DNA of 64,000 nt from CAYTWW01 sp043801855 (lineage in GTDB: Archaea; Nanobdellota; Nanobdellia; Woesearchaeales; GW2011-AR15), in the NCBI GenBank assembly GCA_043801855.1, contig JAZDLQ010000017.1:101100-165099 (forward strand), given 5' to 3'. This document shows positions 34,043 through 45,068 of the stretch, piece after piece; position 1 is the stretch's first letter, and each line of letters begins with the position of its first letter. Under the pieces are notes generated by a model that ran no database searches, had not been told where the DNA came from, and saw only the letters and a program-made list of their open reading frames with translations. The position numbers and the translations under genes are program-made.

Positions 34043-37000
34043 ATGAATCAAAAAAATTATCTAATATTTTACTTGCTTTTTCTATTTATAAGTATATCCT
34101 TTGCTCATGCAAATAATAGTTTTTTTCAAACTGATAAAGAAAGCTATTTTGTAGGTGAAATTGTTCATATTAATATAACAGGAATAAGCGATAATTATGA
34201 ACTTACAATACATGAAGCAGGGAATGTTTATAAATTTCTTGGTGGAATCGGAAGTGTTGTTTCTTTCATACCTAAACAGATTGGAATTTACACAGTTGTT
34301 CTTACAAAGGCAGATACTGTTCTTCAAGAAACAAACTTTGTTGTCGTTGGTAAACCTGCAAAAGAAAATAAGACCGGGCAAATAATTTCTAATTATGTTG
34401 AATTGCTGCCTGCGCCAGTAAGTTTTAACCTATCTTCAGATAAAAAAGAATACTTGTTGGGAGAACCAGTATTTATTGATATTGATGGAGAAATAAGTGA
34501 TGCTAGCTTATTGATAAAATCTGATAAAAATTCTTATTCTTATGTTGGAAGGCTAATTTCACCAATAAAATTTATACCAAAAGACGCTGGCAATTATTCT
34601 GTGGTTCTTCTTGATAAAAATTCAATTAGTCTGATGCAGATTAGTTTTATTGTTACAGACACTCTTTCGGCTTTGCCATCTGATGAACTGAATATTACTC
34701 CAATAAAGGAAAATATATCAGACAATGCTTTGCAGGATAATTTTTCATTTAAGAATTTTATAGATATATCTGATATTCCTTCTCAAATGGCTGAAAATGA
34801 TTTATTATACAATATGACAGATGCTGAGCAATTTCAGGAGGACAAGTATATTTATAATAAGTCCGTTTTTGTTGAATTAAGCCAGAAGAATTTTAATGTC
34901 AAGGATAGAAATGGTAATATTATTAGCACTACTATTAATTTCGAATCGCGATTTCTAAATAGGAGCTTTGGATTTACTGACAGGATTAACCCTGGAAAGT
35001 ATTCTGTTGAAATGAATCTGGATAATTCACTTGGAGCAAAAAGGATAAACCTTGAGGGCTTGAATTTTACAGGCAATTTTTCAATTATTCTAAGTGATGC
35101 AAAAGTAAAAAGCATCAATGGCAAAAAAGCGCTGGATTCAATAATTATTGACGGAAAAAATGAAGCTTTTGAATCTGGATATACAACTGTTGCTGCGAAA
35201 GGATCTCAAGTTTTGCAATGCACAAATATAGATGAAGCATCAGGCTCATGTATTGGTGATTGGGAAAAAGTAAGAGACATCTGGCCAGGCATGGAGTATA
35301 AGCTTCCAGTTACAAATGCACCTGTTATTTATGCTGAGATTGGAGTTGCAGCAATCAATTCAATCAAGCCAATATATAAAGTAAATGAAACTGCAGAACT
35401 TTTGATTGCAGTTCTTGATATTGACGGATATCCTGCAAATGCAGATATTACATTAACTATTACAAATCCGGCAGGCGCAGCGCAATCATTTACAAATGGA
35501 TTCATTAATGAAAAAAAAGGGGTATATTCTTTTACATATTCTGATACATTTGAAGAAGGCGAATATCAGATTGAGGTTTTTGCAACAGGGCAAAATGTCA
35601 GGAGCAACTTAAGTTCAACATTTACTATAAAAAACGATTATCCCTTTGATATATTTAGAGAAACACAGATATCAATCGATCCATTTAGCGGCCCAACAAG
35701 TTCAAAAATTAAAATAGTGTCAAATAGTTATGAAGATTTTTTTACCTTAATTGAGTATGTGCCAAATGAGTTTGCAATAACAAATAATGGTGGCGCAATA
35801 ATTACTAATGATAGCGATAAAACAATACTTACATGGCACAATTTAATGAATAACAGTGCTGTTGAATATTCTTACCAGGCTCCGCTTACAACACCCTATC
35901 TTTATTATCTTGGGCAAGCAAGGATAAATTATGGCAATTCTTTTTTTATAGAAGCAAGGCCATGGTATGTGGCAGCTGATCCGCAAAGTAAGTATGGGTA
36001 TTTTGTCTACAAAGATACAACAAATGCAGGATATGTTAAATATAGGGTTTGGAATAGCTCTGATAATACTGTTGGCGCTGAAGTAAGCGGAGCTAATATA
36101 GTTGGTGTTCCAGTATGGCAGAAATTTGTGTGCCTTGAAAATAGGCCTGAGTGCCTTTTACTTTCAAAGTTTTCAAATACAAGCCTTTATTTTAGCATTT
36201 TTTACGAGAAAAATCTATCCTGGTCAGATCCGATTTTTTTATCAAACACTGACGATGATTATATCCAATTTGATATAGGGTGTGAGGGATTATCCGGAGA
36301 CTGCCTCATCGCCTATGAGACATCAACTGCCGGAAACAACCAGTTTGATTATAGGATTTATAATGGGACATCAGGTGTTTTATCTGGCGCAGCGACAATA
36401 ACAGTCACTGCAGCAACTGCTAATGCATTTAGGTTCATCAATATGTATCCAAAATACAATTCCAACAATATCGCAATAGTCCTTCAAAACCAGCTTGGTA
36501 CAGGCGGTGAATATGAAGCTGCGATCTGGAATGGGACAGCATTTGACAAGTGGCAGGAATTATACAATGATAATCCTGATATAACAAGATCAACAAGCAG
36601 CTGCGCATGGGAAGGCGCAAGCGGACAATTGATTTGCTTTTACGGAAGGGATGCAGCAGACGGAATGTGGGCATGGCAGTTTGACAGCTCGTCATGGAGT
36701 GATTTAGGAGAGGTATGGACTGCTCTAGACCTTGGCGCTGAAGCCTTTCAGATAGATACATGCGCAGAGACTCCGCAGACTGGTGATTTATCCCATGATT
36801 ATATTGTAGTTATATCAGCTGACGGAGATTCAGATAGGGACGGAACTTATTGGAATGGTACGGCGCTTAGATATGACATTGCTCCTGCTCAGGATGGCTC
36901 AACAAACAGAGGCTTTGACTCTACTGCTGCCTGCAGTTGGGAGCATGACGGAAATTTAGCTGTTGTAGTGTGGGTTGACAGCGGCGCAATAATTCCTGAA

Positions 37001-40000
37001 TGGGGAACTTTTGACTATGCATCCGGAACATTCAGCCACGCTAACTGGGCGACAGGCTCAACAATTGGGATGTCAAATTTTGTAAGAAGTGTTTTTTCAA
37101 TAAAATTATCATTAAGTTCAGTAAGTGACCAGATGCTACTTATCGGCTCAAGCACAACTGGCGGAGCTGCAACTCCATCAATAGTTAATGCATCAAGATG
37201 GTCTGGCTCATCTTTTGATGGCACAGGAATAGTTACACTTGATACAACAGGTGCAACCGATACAACAGGAAACAGGGAATATTTTGGCTATACTGCAGTT
37301 GACTGGAGCAGGTTCATTGACTTAAATACGCCAAATATTACTCTAATTAACCCAGGAAACGATTCTGTATCAAAAAACATTTCATATAACTTTACATGGA
37401 ATGCAACTGATGACTGGGAACCAAGGCTTATATGCAATATTACTATTGATGATAGGGTAAATACAACTGACATAATATCTATTAATGGAAATTATTCAAA
37501 TTTTTCAATAAATGATTTACAGCCAGGCGAGCATAATTGGAGCGTTAAGTGCACTGATGATTTTGGGTTTGGATTATCTGAAATGTTTAATTTTGTAGTT
37601 GCAGGCCTTCCTGATATTTATATTAACTCAGTAGGCGGAGATACAACAGAAACTTTTTCTTTTTCTGATCAAACTCCAATAATAAATGCGCATATTCACC
37701 TGAATTCAACATGCTATTTGAGTACTGTTGATGAAAGCTACGCTGACATGGTTTCAAATGGAAGAGTAAATTGCGGGTTTTACGAAAGAAACGTTGCAAA
37801 AGATTGCGAATACACAGAATCGCTAACAATTGGCAATGGCAATTTGTATATGGCATGCAATTCAACATATGGTGATGAGCACACATCGTCTAACAACAAA
37901 AACATAGCAATAGATGTTCTTTGCGATTCGCATGCAGATTGCTCCTTGACAAACCAATATTGCGATTATAATTTTGATTGTACATCAGATATTCTTCCTG
38001 GATTTAAATGTGCTAACCTTTCTTTTAATAATAATCCTGATGATGAAGTATGCGCAACTGGTGCTGGTGCCTCTGCAAAATGTGTAAGCGATGCATCTTT
38101 TAGTTTTACAGACTGGTATTGCACATCAGATTCTGACGACTGCGTATATAATAATGGTGGTAATTCTTATGATTTAAATTATCGGCTTTGTATTCCGGCA
38201 ACCAATAATTTCAGGCAATGCTCTGCAAATAATCTTTGGGGAAATATTAATTATTGTTTTAATCAGTATGATCCTGCTAATCAAAGCGCAACAGCATCAA
38301 CACATGTTGGTTACAACTGCAGTTATTACGCAGATTCACAGACCTGTTCAAGCGGTGACTTTGACCTTGGCAGCTACGGATGCAGCGGAGAGCCAACAGA
38401 TTGTGGAAGCTATGTTTATGTTTCAGCAGGGTCATGTGGCAGCGCTCTAGCTGACTGCGATTTTGGCTGCGAAGCAGATTGCGATATTGATAATTCAACA
38501 ATGCCAGCTATTGTTGATGATGTTTGCTATTACAATAAGGCATGCAGCGATGTATGCACTTGGTTGCAAAACGATGAAATTGCACCTCTTTTCTGCATAA
38601 ATGATTATGATGGAGGAGAATGCGCTAATTTTGATCGCCAAAGGCCAACCTATAATGAAACGTGTTATTGGAGTCCAACATGCCATAATTCATTTGGGGC
38701 AAACATGACTCAGGAGGGAATATTACGAGAAGACTATTGCGACTTTTGCAACGCAACCGGAAACCAGATTGGAGATTACTCACCTCTCCCGAATTCAAGT
38801 TGCCTTTCGTTTTGCCCGGACAGCGGCATCATCTATTATGATTCAGAAGGCACCCCTGCTGAAAGGAGGGACGACTGTGCTAATGGGACAACAAAAATAT
38901 TTACAGATACTCTATCAATAGGAGATATATGGGATGGCTCAAACCCTGCAATTTGCAACAATGCAGAGTGCGAGATTGACTGCGGAGAATACTTAAACGG
39001 AACATGCAATGTTGGTGTATGCAGCTGCTATGATACAGAGCCACCTTTTATTGAAATATCCTATCCGCAAAACAATACATGGCTAAATACAAATGTAGTT
39101 ATTTTTGTATACAATGTTACAGATCTTGGAACAAACGTGTCCAACTGCTCGCTTGTAATTAACGGGACAGTGCGAAATGTAAGCACCGTTATTTTTGAAG
39201 GAGATTATATTAATTTTTCAAGGGAATTTTCCAATGAGTCTTTAAGGTGGCACATTAACTGCTCTGATAATTCCAGTAACACAGCAATATCTGAAGAAAG
39301 GAATAATGGAGTTGACACAACTAAACCCATTGTAATTAATGCATCAACACAAGGCTCAGTTTTTGATGTCAATGAGCAGATATGCCTAAACGTTACTGCA
39401 AACGATACTTTTTCAGGAATTGACGTGATTTATGCAAATATTTACAGGCCAGGCCAGGGTGAAGCTAATTTTACGCTTTACGATAATGCAGCAACATCTT
39501 GCGATCCAGTCATTGGAGATGGAATATATTCACTTGAATATAACCTGCAGTATGCTGGAAGGTATAACTGGACATATGCATTTGCAATTGATAATGCAGG
39601 CAATGAAAATTATCTGGCAGTTTCATACTCATGGCTTACAAATGCAGGCGGCAACATGACAGTAAACATGACAAGACCAACTCAAAATATTGTGGTCAAC
39701 GAATCTTTAAATGATATAAACCAATCATACATCCAGTCGTGTAATGTAACTTGTTTATCCGGAGAAGAAAACTGCCGTATTGTGAATTTAAGCGTACAGT
39801 ATGAAAAAGACAGCTCATGGATTGATATTTCAAGAACAACTGAAGATTTTTTTGTTGATGAAAATAAATTCTCATGCGGCAATTTGACATCAGTAAATGC
39901 CTCTTGGTGGAATTCAGGATATTCTTATAGAAAGCCAATAATAATTTCGACAAGAGACTATATTCCAAAAAATTACACTATAAGCATAACTGAAGATACA

Positions 40001-43000
40001 ACAGCAATCAGCGTGCTTGGGAGCGGGAATGATTACAGAATAGTATATTGGAACGGCACAGACAATATTGAAATAGACAGGATTAATGAATCAGCATGGC
40101 AATCAACCCAGACAGTAATAAGCTTTGGGCTTCAAGCACCGATTAATGCTTCATCTTTAAGCTATTCATATTATGCATATTACGGTAATTCGGGGGCAGG
40201 AACTCCACCCGCAAATGGATCAAAAGCCTATCTTTTTTATGATAATTTTGAGTCTTATTCAGTAGGTGGAAGCGCATCACCTAATTGGAATGCATTCGCT
40301 GGCACATGGAGTGTCCAAAGCGTTTCAGGAAACAAGGTATACAGAGGGTATACAACTGCGTATGGTGTGTCATACATAAATAATATACGTTTCACAAATG
40401 TTTCGATAACAATGCGCTATTATGTGTATAACAGTTCTCCATCAACAGGATTTTCCGGGTTATACACCAGAGTTGCAGATATGGCATCAACATGGAATAC
40501 AGGCTCAACTTCAGGTTATCTGGTTTTCAAAAGAATGCAGGCAGCAAATGATGTAGAGATTTATCGGAAAGGCGGTGGAATAACAAATACTTTAAGTTCT
40601 GGCTATACGGGCTTACAGACATGGATTACTTTCAGGCATGATGCTCTTGCAAACAATCTTGTGCAGTACTTAAATGGAGTAAGATATAACAATGTGACAG
40701 ATGGCACTCCTTATTTATCAGGCTATACATCTCTTCATCCTGCAAGAGTCACCGCTGATTATGATGATGTAAAAGTAAGAACTTTAGTTGCTAATGAACC
40801 TACTGTTACAATAGGTGCTGAATCATACTATGGAATGAATAACACTTGCGCCCATAATTTTACTGTTTATGCAGGTGTTGATAAGGGAAATGCAAAATAT
40901 CCAGTTAGATGCAGGGCAGTATCGCAAAACAGCGCAACACAATTATCAGATAGCTTTAATGTGACAATCAACAGGCATCCTTTTTCAATTATTGGGTATC
41001 CTGCTGATAACAGCTATGTTGGAAAAACAATAAACATAAGCGCACAGAATTCCTATGATATTGACGGGAGCATAGTTACCTATCTATATCAGTTGGATGA
41101 TAATATTGTCTTCTCATCACCGCAAACACTTTGCAGCACGCCAGATTCTAACTGCACATTTAATACACTATTGCAAAGCCAATGTAACAATAATACTATT
41201 TCATGCTTTCTTAGAGTATCAGTTTATGACAATTACCTTTGGTTTGGAAACTCAACAGTAAGGATTGGCTTTGACACTCTTGGCCCTAATGTTACAATGA
41301 CTGCACCAGCCAATTTTTCAAATTATTCAGCTGATTTTATTGTGTCAGCAGAAGCAATCGATGGAGAATCATTGGTTGACAGTGTTTTTTTCGAATACAG
41401 GGAAAATGAAACTGAAGCCTGGAAACTTATTGGAGTTGATGCAGAATTTCCTTACTCAATGCTTTTTGATATCTCATTACTTGAGGACAAAGACTCTTAT
41501 GAGTTTCGCGCAGTTGCAAATGACACATTTGGTACTCTTGGTAATTATGATATGCGCACAAATATTACAATTGATAGAAATGGTGCTTCAATTATTCTTC
41601 TACAGCCTCTAAACCAAAATTATTCAAAAGAACAGGATATGTCCCTTTATTTTTCAGCAACCGATACGCTTTCACAGATTAAGAATTGCACACTAATTTT
41701 TGACAGTTCAGTTAACCAGACATTATTTTTTTCATCAAAATCAGTTTTATCTCAGTATTATGTGGATGATATTAGTGAGGGCGCCCACACATGGAAAGTT
41801 TCATGCTATGATTCTCTTGGCAATTACAATGAATCTTTAGAAAAGGTACTTACAATCGATACAACAGGGCCAATTGCAGTGCTTGATATGCCTCCTGATT
41901 TTGAAAACCTTACTGGAACTTATACAATAAACGCAACAGCTACCGATGCAGGAATTGGAGTCAATGCAACAGTTTTTGAATACCGCAAGGATTCACTCGA
42001 CACATGGCATATAATATGCGAAGATTATTCTGCTCCCTATGGATGCAACTGGAATACTGCATTGCTTGATGAATCCGATACATACGAGGTTCGTGCTTAT
42101 GCAAATGATTCTCTTGGAAATATTGGCAGTTATAGTACTCATGCAAATATGAAAGTAGACAGAAGCGGCCCGGCAATTATCTTAGAGCAGCCATCTGATA
42201 ACAGCATTGACGGTGATGGAGATGTCATCTTTATCTTTCAGGCAAACGATTCATTATCAGAACTTGCCAGCTGCTCATTATACATTAATAATATTCTTAA
42301 CCAGACAATTAGCACAGGGTTATTGGAAGAATCAACATTACAATTTAGTGTAGAAAACATGACTAATGGGGATTATTTCTGGAATATAACCTGCAGCGAT
42401 AATTTTGATAATAGCCATAATTCAAATTGGTCAACGACTAAAAAAGTTACAATTGACATTAAGTTTATCATGAATGCATCTGTCATAACTGATAAGTCAT
42501 CTTATGGTATAGGAAATCAGGAATCTGATTTTGCAAAATTTACTGCAAATATTACTGACTATTATGGGCAATCGCTTGATGCAGGATACAAACTAGATAT
42601 CTTCAAAGGCAACGGAACAATGCCTTGGTGGAATTTATCATGGCAAAAAAGAGTCCCAATTTTTATATCTGAAACTCTTGGAAAAAACAGGGTCAATGAG
42701 ACAATTTTTGTAAATCTCACTGGCCTTGCAAATAACATTTCGGATTGCGCAAAAGAGATAAGGATAATTGATTCAGATACGTTTGAGGAAGTGCCGATAA
42801 ATGTTACAGGAGGAAATAACAGGACATATTGTGATGTTATCTTCAAGGGAAGCGTTAGCGCTAATGCTGTTACTGAAAACAGGTATTATGCTTATTATAA
42901 TTATACTCTAGCTACAGCAAAAACTTATTCGTTAAGCTATGTCCTATATCCTTATCCTGTACAATATGACAGTTTTGAAGATGGCTCAGGAACTAATTTT

Positions 43001-44965
43001 GTGCTGTCAAACACCACTTGCGTTATAACTGGGGCAGCTGAATGCGTTGACTCAAGTCCGTGGGATGGATTTGATGAGTGTATTGAGGGAGAAGCAGCGA
43101 CAGCTTACGGCGTGTGCTCTTCTCAATATGGGGCAATTGTCGGCGCAAGAGCATTGCATGCAAGAGGCGGTCTTGACAGGGAAACTGACAACAGAGATGG
43201 GCTGTATAGAATGATTAATTCTACACCTTGCGGAGGTAAATCATGCGCAATGCTTAACATCAGCTATTATCAAGTTGTGTATTCTATGGATACAGCAACA
43301 GAAGGAAGCGCTGTATTTGTAAACGATTCAGACGCAACACTAAGGCTACTATCACAATGCATGGATGCAACAGGATGCGAAGCAGGCTCGTTTGCAGCAA
43401 TGGCAACTTCTGCTCAATATTTTGGCGCAGATATATGCGCTGTTGCTGGCATTAGCTGCCTTGAAACAATAACAGTTAGGTTCACTTCAAGAAATGTCAG
43501 GACACACACAACTAATGATTATTTCGGGTGGGATGAAATAAATATTACTGGTTATAATGAAATTACTTCAGGAGTTGTTGCAACTAATGGCGACACAGAT
43601 ATTTGGATAAATAGGACTGTATCAAATACAAATTCATCAGGCTATGATGATTATATCTTTTGGCTTAATAACCTACAGCTAGGAAATTATACTGCAGCAA
43701 TTCTTTCTTCAAAAGTGTTGTTCACTAATGATACAGGATATAAATATTTTGAAGTGCGTCATGATTTTATAGGCCCAAACGTTACATTGCTATATCCGAG
43801 AAATGGAACTGAAATAAACAGCTCAGTTATTTTTCAATACATGGTTAATGATTCGCTAAGCACAGTTTCTAATTGCTCTTTGTATATAGATGGCAATTAT
43901 ATTGAGACTGATACTTCAATACAGGAAGATGATACACAGTTTCTCTATCCGATACTTCCTCAGGGAGGCTGGCACAACTGGAGCGTAAGATGCGCTGATT
44001 ATTATAATAACATAGGCATAAGTGAAGTGAACTGGATTTTTGTCAGGCCTCCTGATTTTTATGTTCAGCAATCAAGCATCATGTTTAATATCTCAAATCC
44101 AATTGAAGGCAAAAACATTACGATAAATGCAACTATATTTAATCTTGGCGGAAGCTATGGTTATAATGTAACTGTTCAGTTCTGGCATGGAAATCCTAAT
44201 ACTACCGGAGAAAAAATAAATGGAAATATCACAATTCCGCTGCTTACAGATGTCAATGGAAACCAATCAAATATTACTGTGAATATGACTTACATATTAA
44301 GGTCAGGTGGCTCTCATGACTTTTATGTTTTTGCAGACCCAAATGTAAGCATCGGCGGAAATGTTTTAGAGTCAAATGAGACAAATAATTTTGCGTATGC
44401 AACCATGTTTGTCAGCGGCTGGCACACATATTTTGGGAATTTTTCTTCACTTGTTGTTCTGGATACATCTGACAATAAAACACAGATTTCATGGAATGCA
44501 ACACAGTCTGCAAACATTTTTGTAACCGAAACAGGATCAAGCATTGAATGGCAGGCTCTTCAGGCTTTGGGGCGGGACATTTCTAATATGGTATCATTTA
44601 ATGATTTTTATGACCTTGATATTGTGCTTAATATGACTCTCTTTAATGACTCGATAAATAAGAGTTTCACAATAAATCAGGCACCAAAAAAACTGGAATC
44701 TTATTATGTTTATAATACTTATATACCAAATGTTCCGGTAATTAATTCTTCTAATACAACTACCTTTCAGACGGGTATTCTATGGGATACTAGCGATGGA
44801 AATTTTGATTATAATGGAACCCAGGATGTTGTTTTTACGACAAATACGTCATCAGCAAAAGAGGGAAAATACGGCATATATGATTATGAGATTGCGGTGC
44901 CTGCGTCGCTTAAAAACTACAGGTATGGGGCAGGAAGAGTCACATTTTATATTGAGATAGTATAA
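34043..44965 (+). CDS. Giant secreted multidomain surface protein
   Basis: 3640 residues, by far the largest gene in the window. After a signal peptide there are two related beta domains (about 31-110 and 133-210, each with an E/S-Y-x-x-G-E start and FIPK...G-x-Y-x-V-V-L end), a beta-propeller-like region (about 640-1080), a Cys-rich region (about 1290-1670), repeated Ig-like domains with D-T-x-x-P starts, two DUF2341-type domains (starting near 1952 and 2860 with WWN-S-Y and WWNLSWQKR), a lectin-like fold after the first, and a CARDB-like domain near 3340. N-x-S/T sequons are very frequent. No C-terminal membrane helix is visible, so anchoring must rely on partners. An adhesin or cell-interaction role is likely. 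Confidence 0.85.
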   Translation: MNQKNYLIFYLLFLFISISFAHANNSFFQTDKESYFVGEIVHINITGISDNYELTIHEAGNVYKFLGGIGSVVSFIPKQIGIYTVVLTKADTVLQETNFVVVGKPAKENKTGQIISNYVELLPAPVSFNLSSDKKEYLLGEPVFIDIDGEISDASLLIKSDKNSYSYVGRLISPIKFIPKDAGNYSVVLLDKNSISLMQISFIVTDTLSALPSDELNITPIKENISDNALQDNFSFKNFIDISDIPSQMAENDLLYNMTDAEQFQEDKYIYNKSVFVELSQKNFNVKDRNGNIISTTINFESRFLNRSFGFTDRINPGKYSVEMNLDNSLGAKRINLEGLNFTGNFSIILSDAKVKSINGKKALDSIIIDGKNEAFESGYTTVAAKGSQVLQCTNIDEASGSCIGDWEKVRDIWPGMEYKLPVTNAPVIYAEIGVAAINSIKPIYKVNETAELLIAVLDIDGYPANADITLTITNPAGAAQSFTNGFINEKKGVYSFTYSDTFEEGEYQIEVFATGQNVRSNLSSTFTIKNDYPFDIFRETQISIDPFSGPTSSKIKIVSNSYEDFFTLIEYVPNEFAITNNGGAIITNDSDKTILTWHNLMNNSAVEYSYQAPLTTPYLYYLGQARINYGNSFFIEARPWYVAADPQSKYGYFVYKDTTNAGYVKYRVWNSSDNTVGAEVSGANIVGVPVWQKFVCLENRPECLLLSKFSNTSLYFSIFYEKNLSWSDPIFLSNTDDDYIQFDIGCEGLSGDCLIAYETSTAGNNQFDYRIYNGTSGVLSGAATITVTAATANAFRFINMYPKYNSNNIAIVLQNQLGTGGEYEAAIWNGTAFDKWQELYNDNPDITRSTSSCAWEGASGQLICFYGRDAADGMWAWQFDSSSWSDLGEVWTALDLGAEAFQIDTCAETPQTGDLSHDYIVVISADGDSDRDGTYWNGTALRYDIAPAQDGSTNRGFDSTAACSWEHDGNLAVVVWVDSGAIIPEWGTFDYASGTFSHANWATGSTIGMSNFVRSVFSIKLSLSSVSDQMLLIGSSTTGGAATPSIVNASRWSGSSFDGTGIVTLDTTGATDTTGNREYFGYTAVDWSRFIDLNTPNITLINPGNDSVSKNISYNFTWNATDDWEPRLICNITIDDRVNTTDIISINGNYSNFSINDLQPGEHNWSVKCTDDFGFGLSEMFNFVVAGLPDIYINSVGGDTTETFSFSDQTPIINAHIHLNSTCYLSTVDESYADMVSNGRVNCGFYERNVAKDCEYTESLTIGNGNLYMACNSTYGDEHTSSNNKNIAIDVLCDSHADCSLTNQYCDYNFDCTSDILPGFKCANLSFNNNPDDEVCATGAGASAKCVSDASFSFTDWYCTSDSDDCVYNNGGNSYDLNYRLCIPATNNFRQCSANNLWGNINYCFNQYDPANQSATASTHVGYNCSYYADSQTCSSGDFDLGSYGCSGEPTDCGSYVYVSAGSCGSALADCDFGCEADCDIDNSTMPAIVDDVCYYNKACSDVCTWLQNDEIAPLFCINDYDGGECANFDRQRPTYNETCYWSPTCHNSFGANMTQEGILREDYCDFCNATGNQIGDYSPLPNSSCLSFCPDSGIIYYDSEGTPAERRDDCANGTTKIFTDTLSIGDIWDGSNPAICNNAECEIDCGEYLNGTCNVGVCSCYDTEPPFIEISYPQNNTWLNTNVVIFVYNVTDLGTNVSNCSLVINGTVRNVSTVIFEGDYINFSREFSNESLRWHINCSDNSSNTAISEERNNGVDTTKPIVINASTQGSVFDVNEQICLNVTANDTFSGIDVIYANIYRPGQGEANFTLYDNAATSCDPVIGDGIYSLEYNLQYAGRYNWTYAFAIDNAGNENYLAVSYSWLTNAGGNMTVNMTRPTQNIVVNESLNDINQSYIQSCNVTCLSGEENCRIVNLSVQYEKDSSWIDISRTTEDFFVDENKFSCGNLTSVNASWWNSGYSYRKPIIISTRDYIPKNYTISITEDTTAISVLGSGNDYRIVYWNGTDNIEIDRINESAWQSTQTVISFGLQAPINASSLSYSYYAYYGNSGAGTPPANGSKAYLFYDNFESYSVGGSASPNWNAFAGTWSVQSVSGNKVYRGYTTAYGVSYINNIRFTNVSITMRYYVYNSSPSTGFSGLYTRVADMASTWNTGSTSGYLVFKRMQAANDVEIYRKGGGITNTLSSGYTGLQTWITFRHDALANNLVQYLNGVRYNNVTDGTPYLSGYTSLHPARVTADYDDVKVRTLVANEPTVTIGAESYYGMNNTCAHNFTVYAGVDKGNAKYPVRCRAVSQNSATQLSDSFNVTINRHPFSIIGYPADNSYVGKTINISAQNSYDIDGSIVTYLYQLDDNIVFSSPQTLCSTPDSNCTFNTLLQSQCNNNTISCFLRVSVYDNYLWFGNSTVRIGFDTLGPNVTMTAPANFSNYSADFIVSAEAIDGESLVDSVFFEYRENETEAWKLIGVDAEFPYSMLFDISLLEDKDSYEFRAVANDTFGTLGNYDMRTNITIDRNGASIILLQPLNQNYSKEQDMSLYFSATDTLSQIKNCTLIFDSSVNQTLFFSSKSVLSQYYVDDISEGAHTWKVSCYDSLGNYNESLEKVLTIDTTGPIAVLDMPPDFENLTGTYTINATATDAGIGVNATVFEYRKDSLDTWHIICEDYSAPYGCNWNTALLDESDTYEVRAYANDSLGNIGSYSTHANMKVDRSGPAIILEQPSDNSIDGDGDVIFIFQANDSLSELASCSLYINNILNQTISTGLLEESTLQFSVENMTNGDYFWNITCSDNFDNSHNSNWSTTKKVTIDIKFIMNASVITDKSSYGIGNQESDFAKFTANITDYYGQSLDAGYKLDIFKGNGTMPWWNLSWQKRVPIFISETLGKNRVNETIFVNLTGLANNISDCAKEIRIIDSDTFEEVPINVTGGNNRTYCDVIFKGSVSANAVTENRYYAYYNYTLATAKTYSLSYVLYPYPVQYDSFEDGSGTNFVLSNTTCVITGAAECVDSSPWDGFDECIEGEAATAYGVCSSQYGAIVGARALHARGGLDRETDNRDGLYRMINSTPCGGKSCAMLNISYYQVVYSMDTATEGSAVFVNDSDATLRLLSQCMDATGCEAGSFAAMATSAQYFGADICAVAGISCLETITVRFTSRNVRTHTTNDYFGWDEINITGYNEITSGVVATNGDTDIWINRTVSNTNSSGYDDYIFWLNNLQLGNYTAAILSSKVLFTNDTGYKYFEVRHDFIGPNVTLLYPRNGTEINSSVIFQYMVNDSLSTVSNCSLYIDGNYIETDTSIQEDDTQFLYPILPQGGWHNWSVRCADYYNNIGISEVNWIFVRPPDFYVQQSSIMFNISNPIEGKNITINATIFNLGGSYGYNVTVQFWHGNPNTTGEKINGNITIPLLTDVNGNQSNITVNMTYILRSGGSHDFYVFADPNVSIGGNVLESNETNNFAYATMFVSGWHTYFGNFSSLVVLDTSDNKTQISWNATQSANIFVTETGSSIEWQALQALGRDISNMVSFNDFYDLDIVLNMTLFNDSINKSFTINQAPKKLESYYVYNTYIPNVPVINSSNTTTFQTGILWDTSDGNFDYNGTQDVVFTTNTSSAKEGKYGIYDYEIAVPASLKNYRYGAGRVTFYIEIV

Positions 44966-45068
44966 GAAATTAATAAGAAAATAGTTGCTTATTTTTTTAT
45001 TTGCTAAGTTTGTACTATTTTCTTTTACACGGAACGATATCTTACATCCTGACTTCGCAGTGGCGAAG

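Noticed and set aside
34043..44965. Assembly chimera of several surface genes
   Set aside because: The reading frame is open throughout, with consistent composition and domain style, so a single giant gene is the simpler reading.
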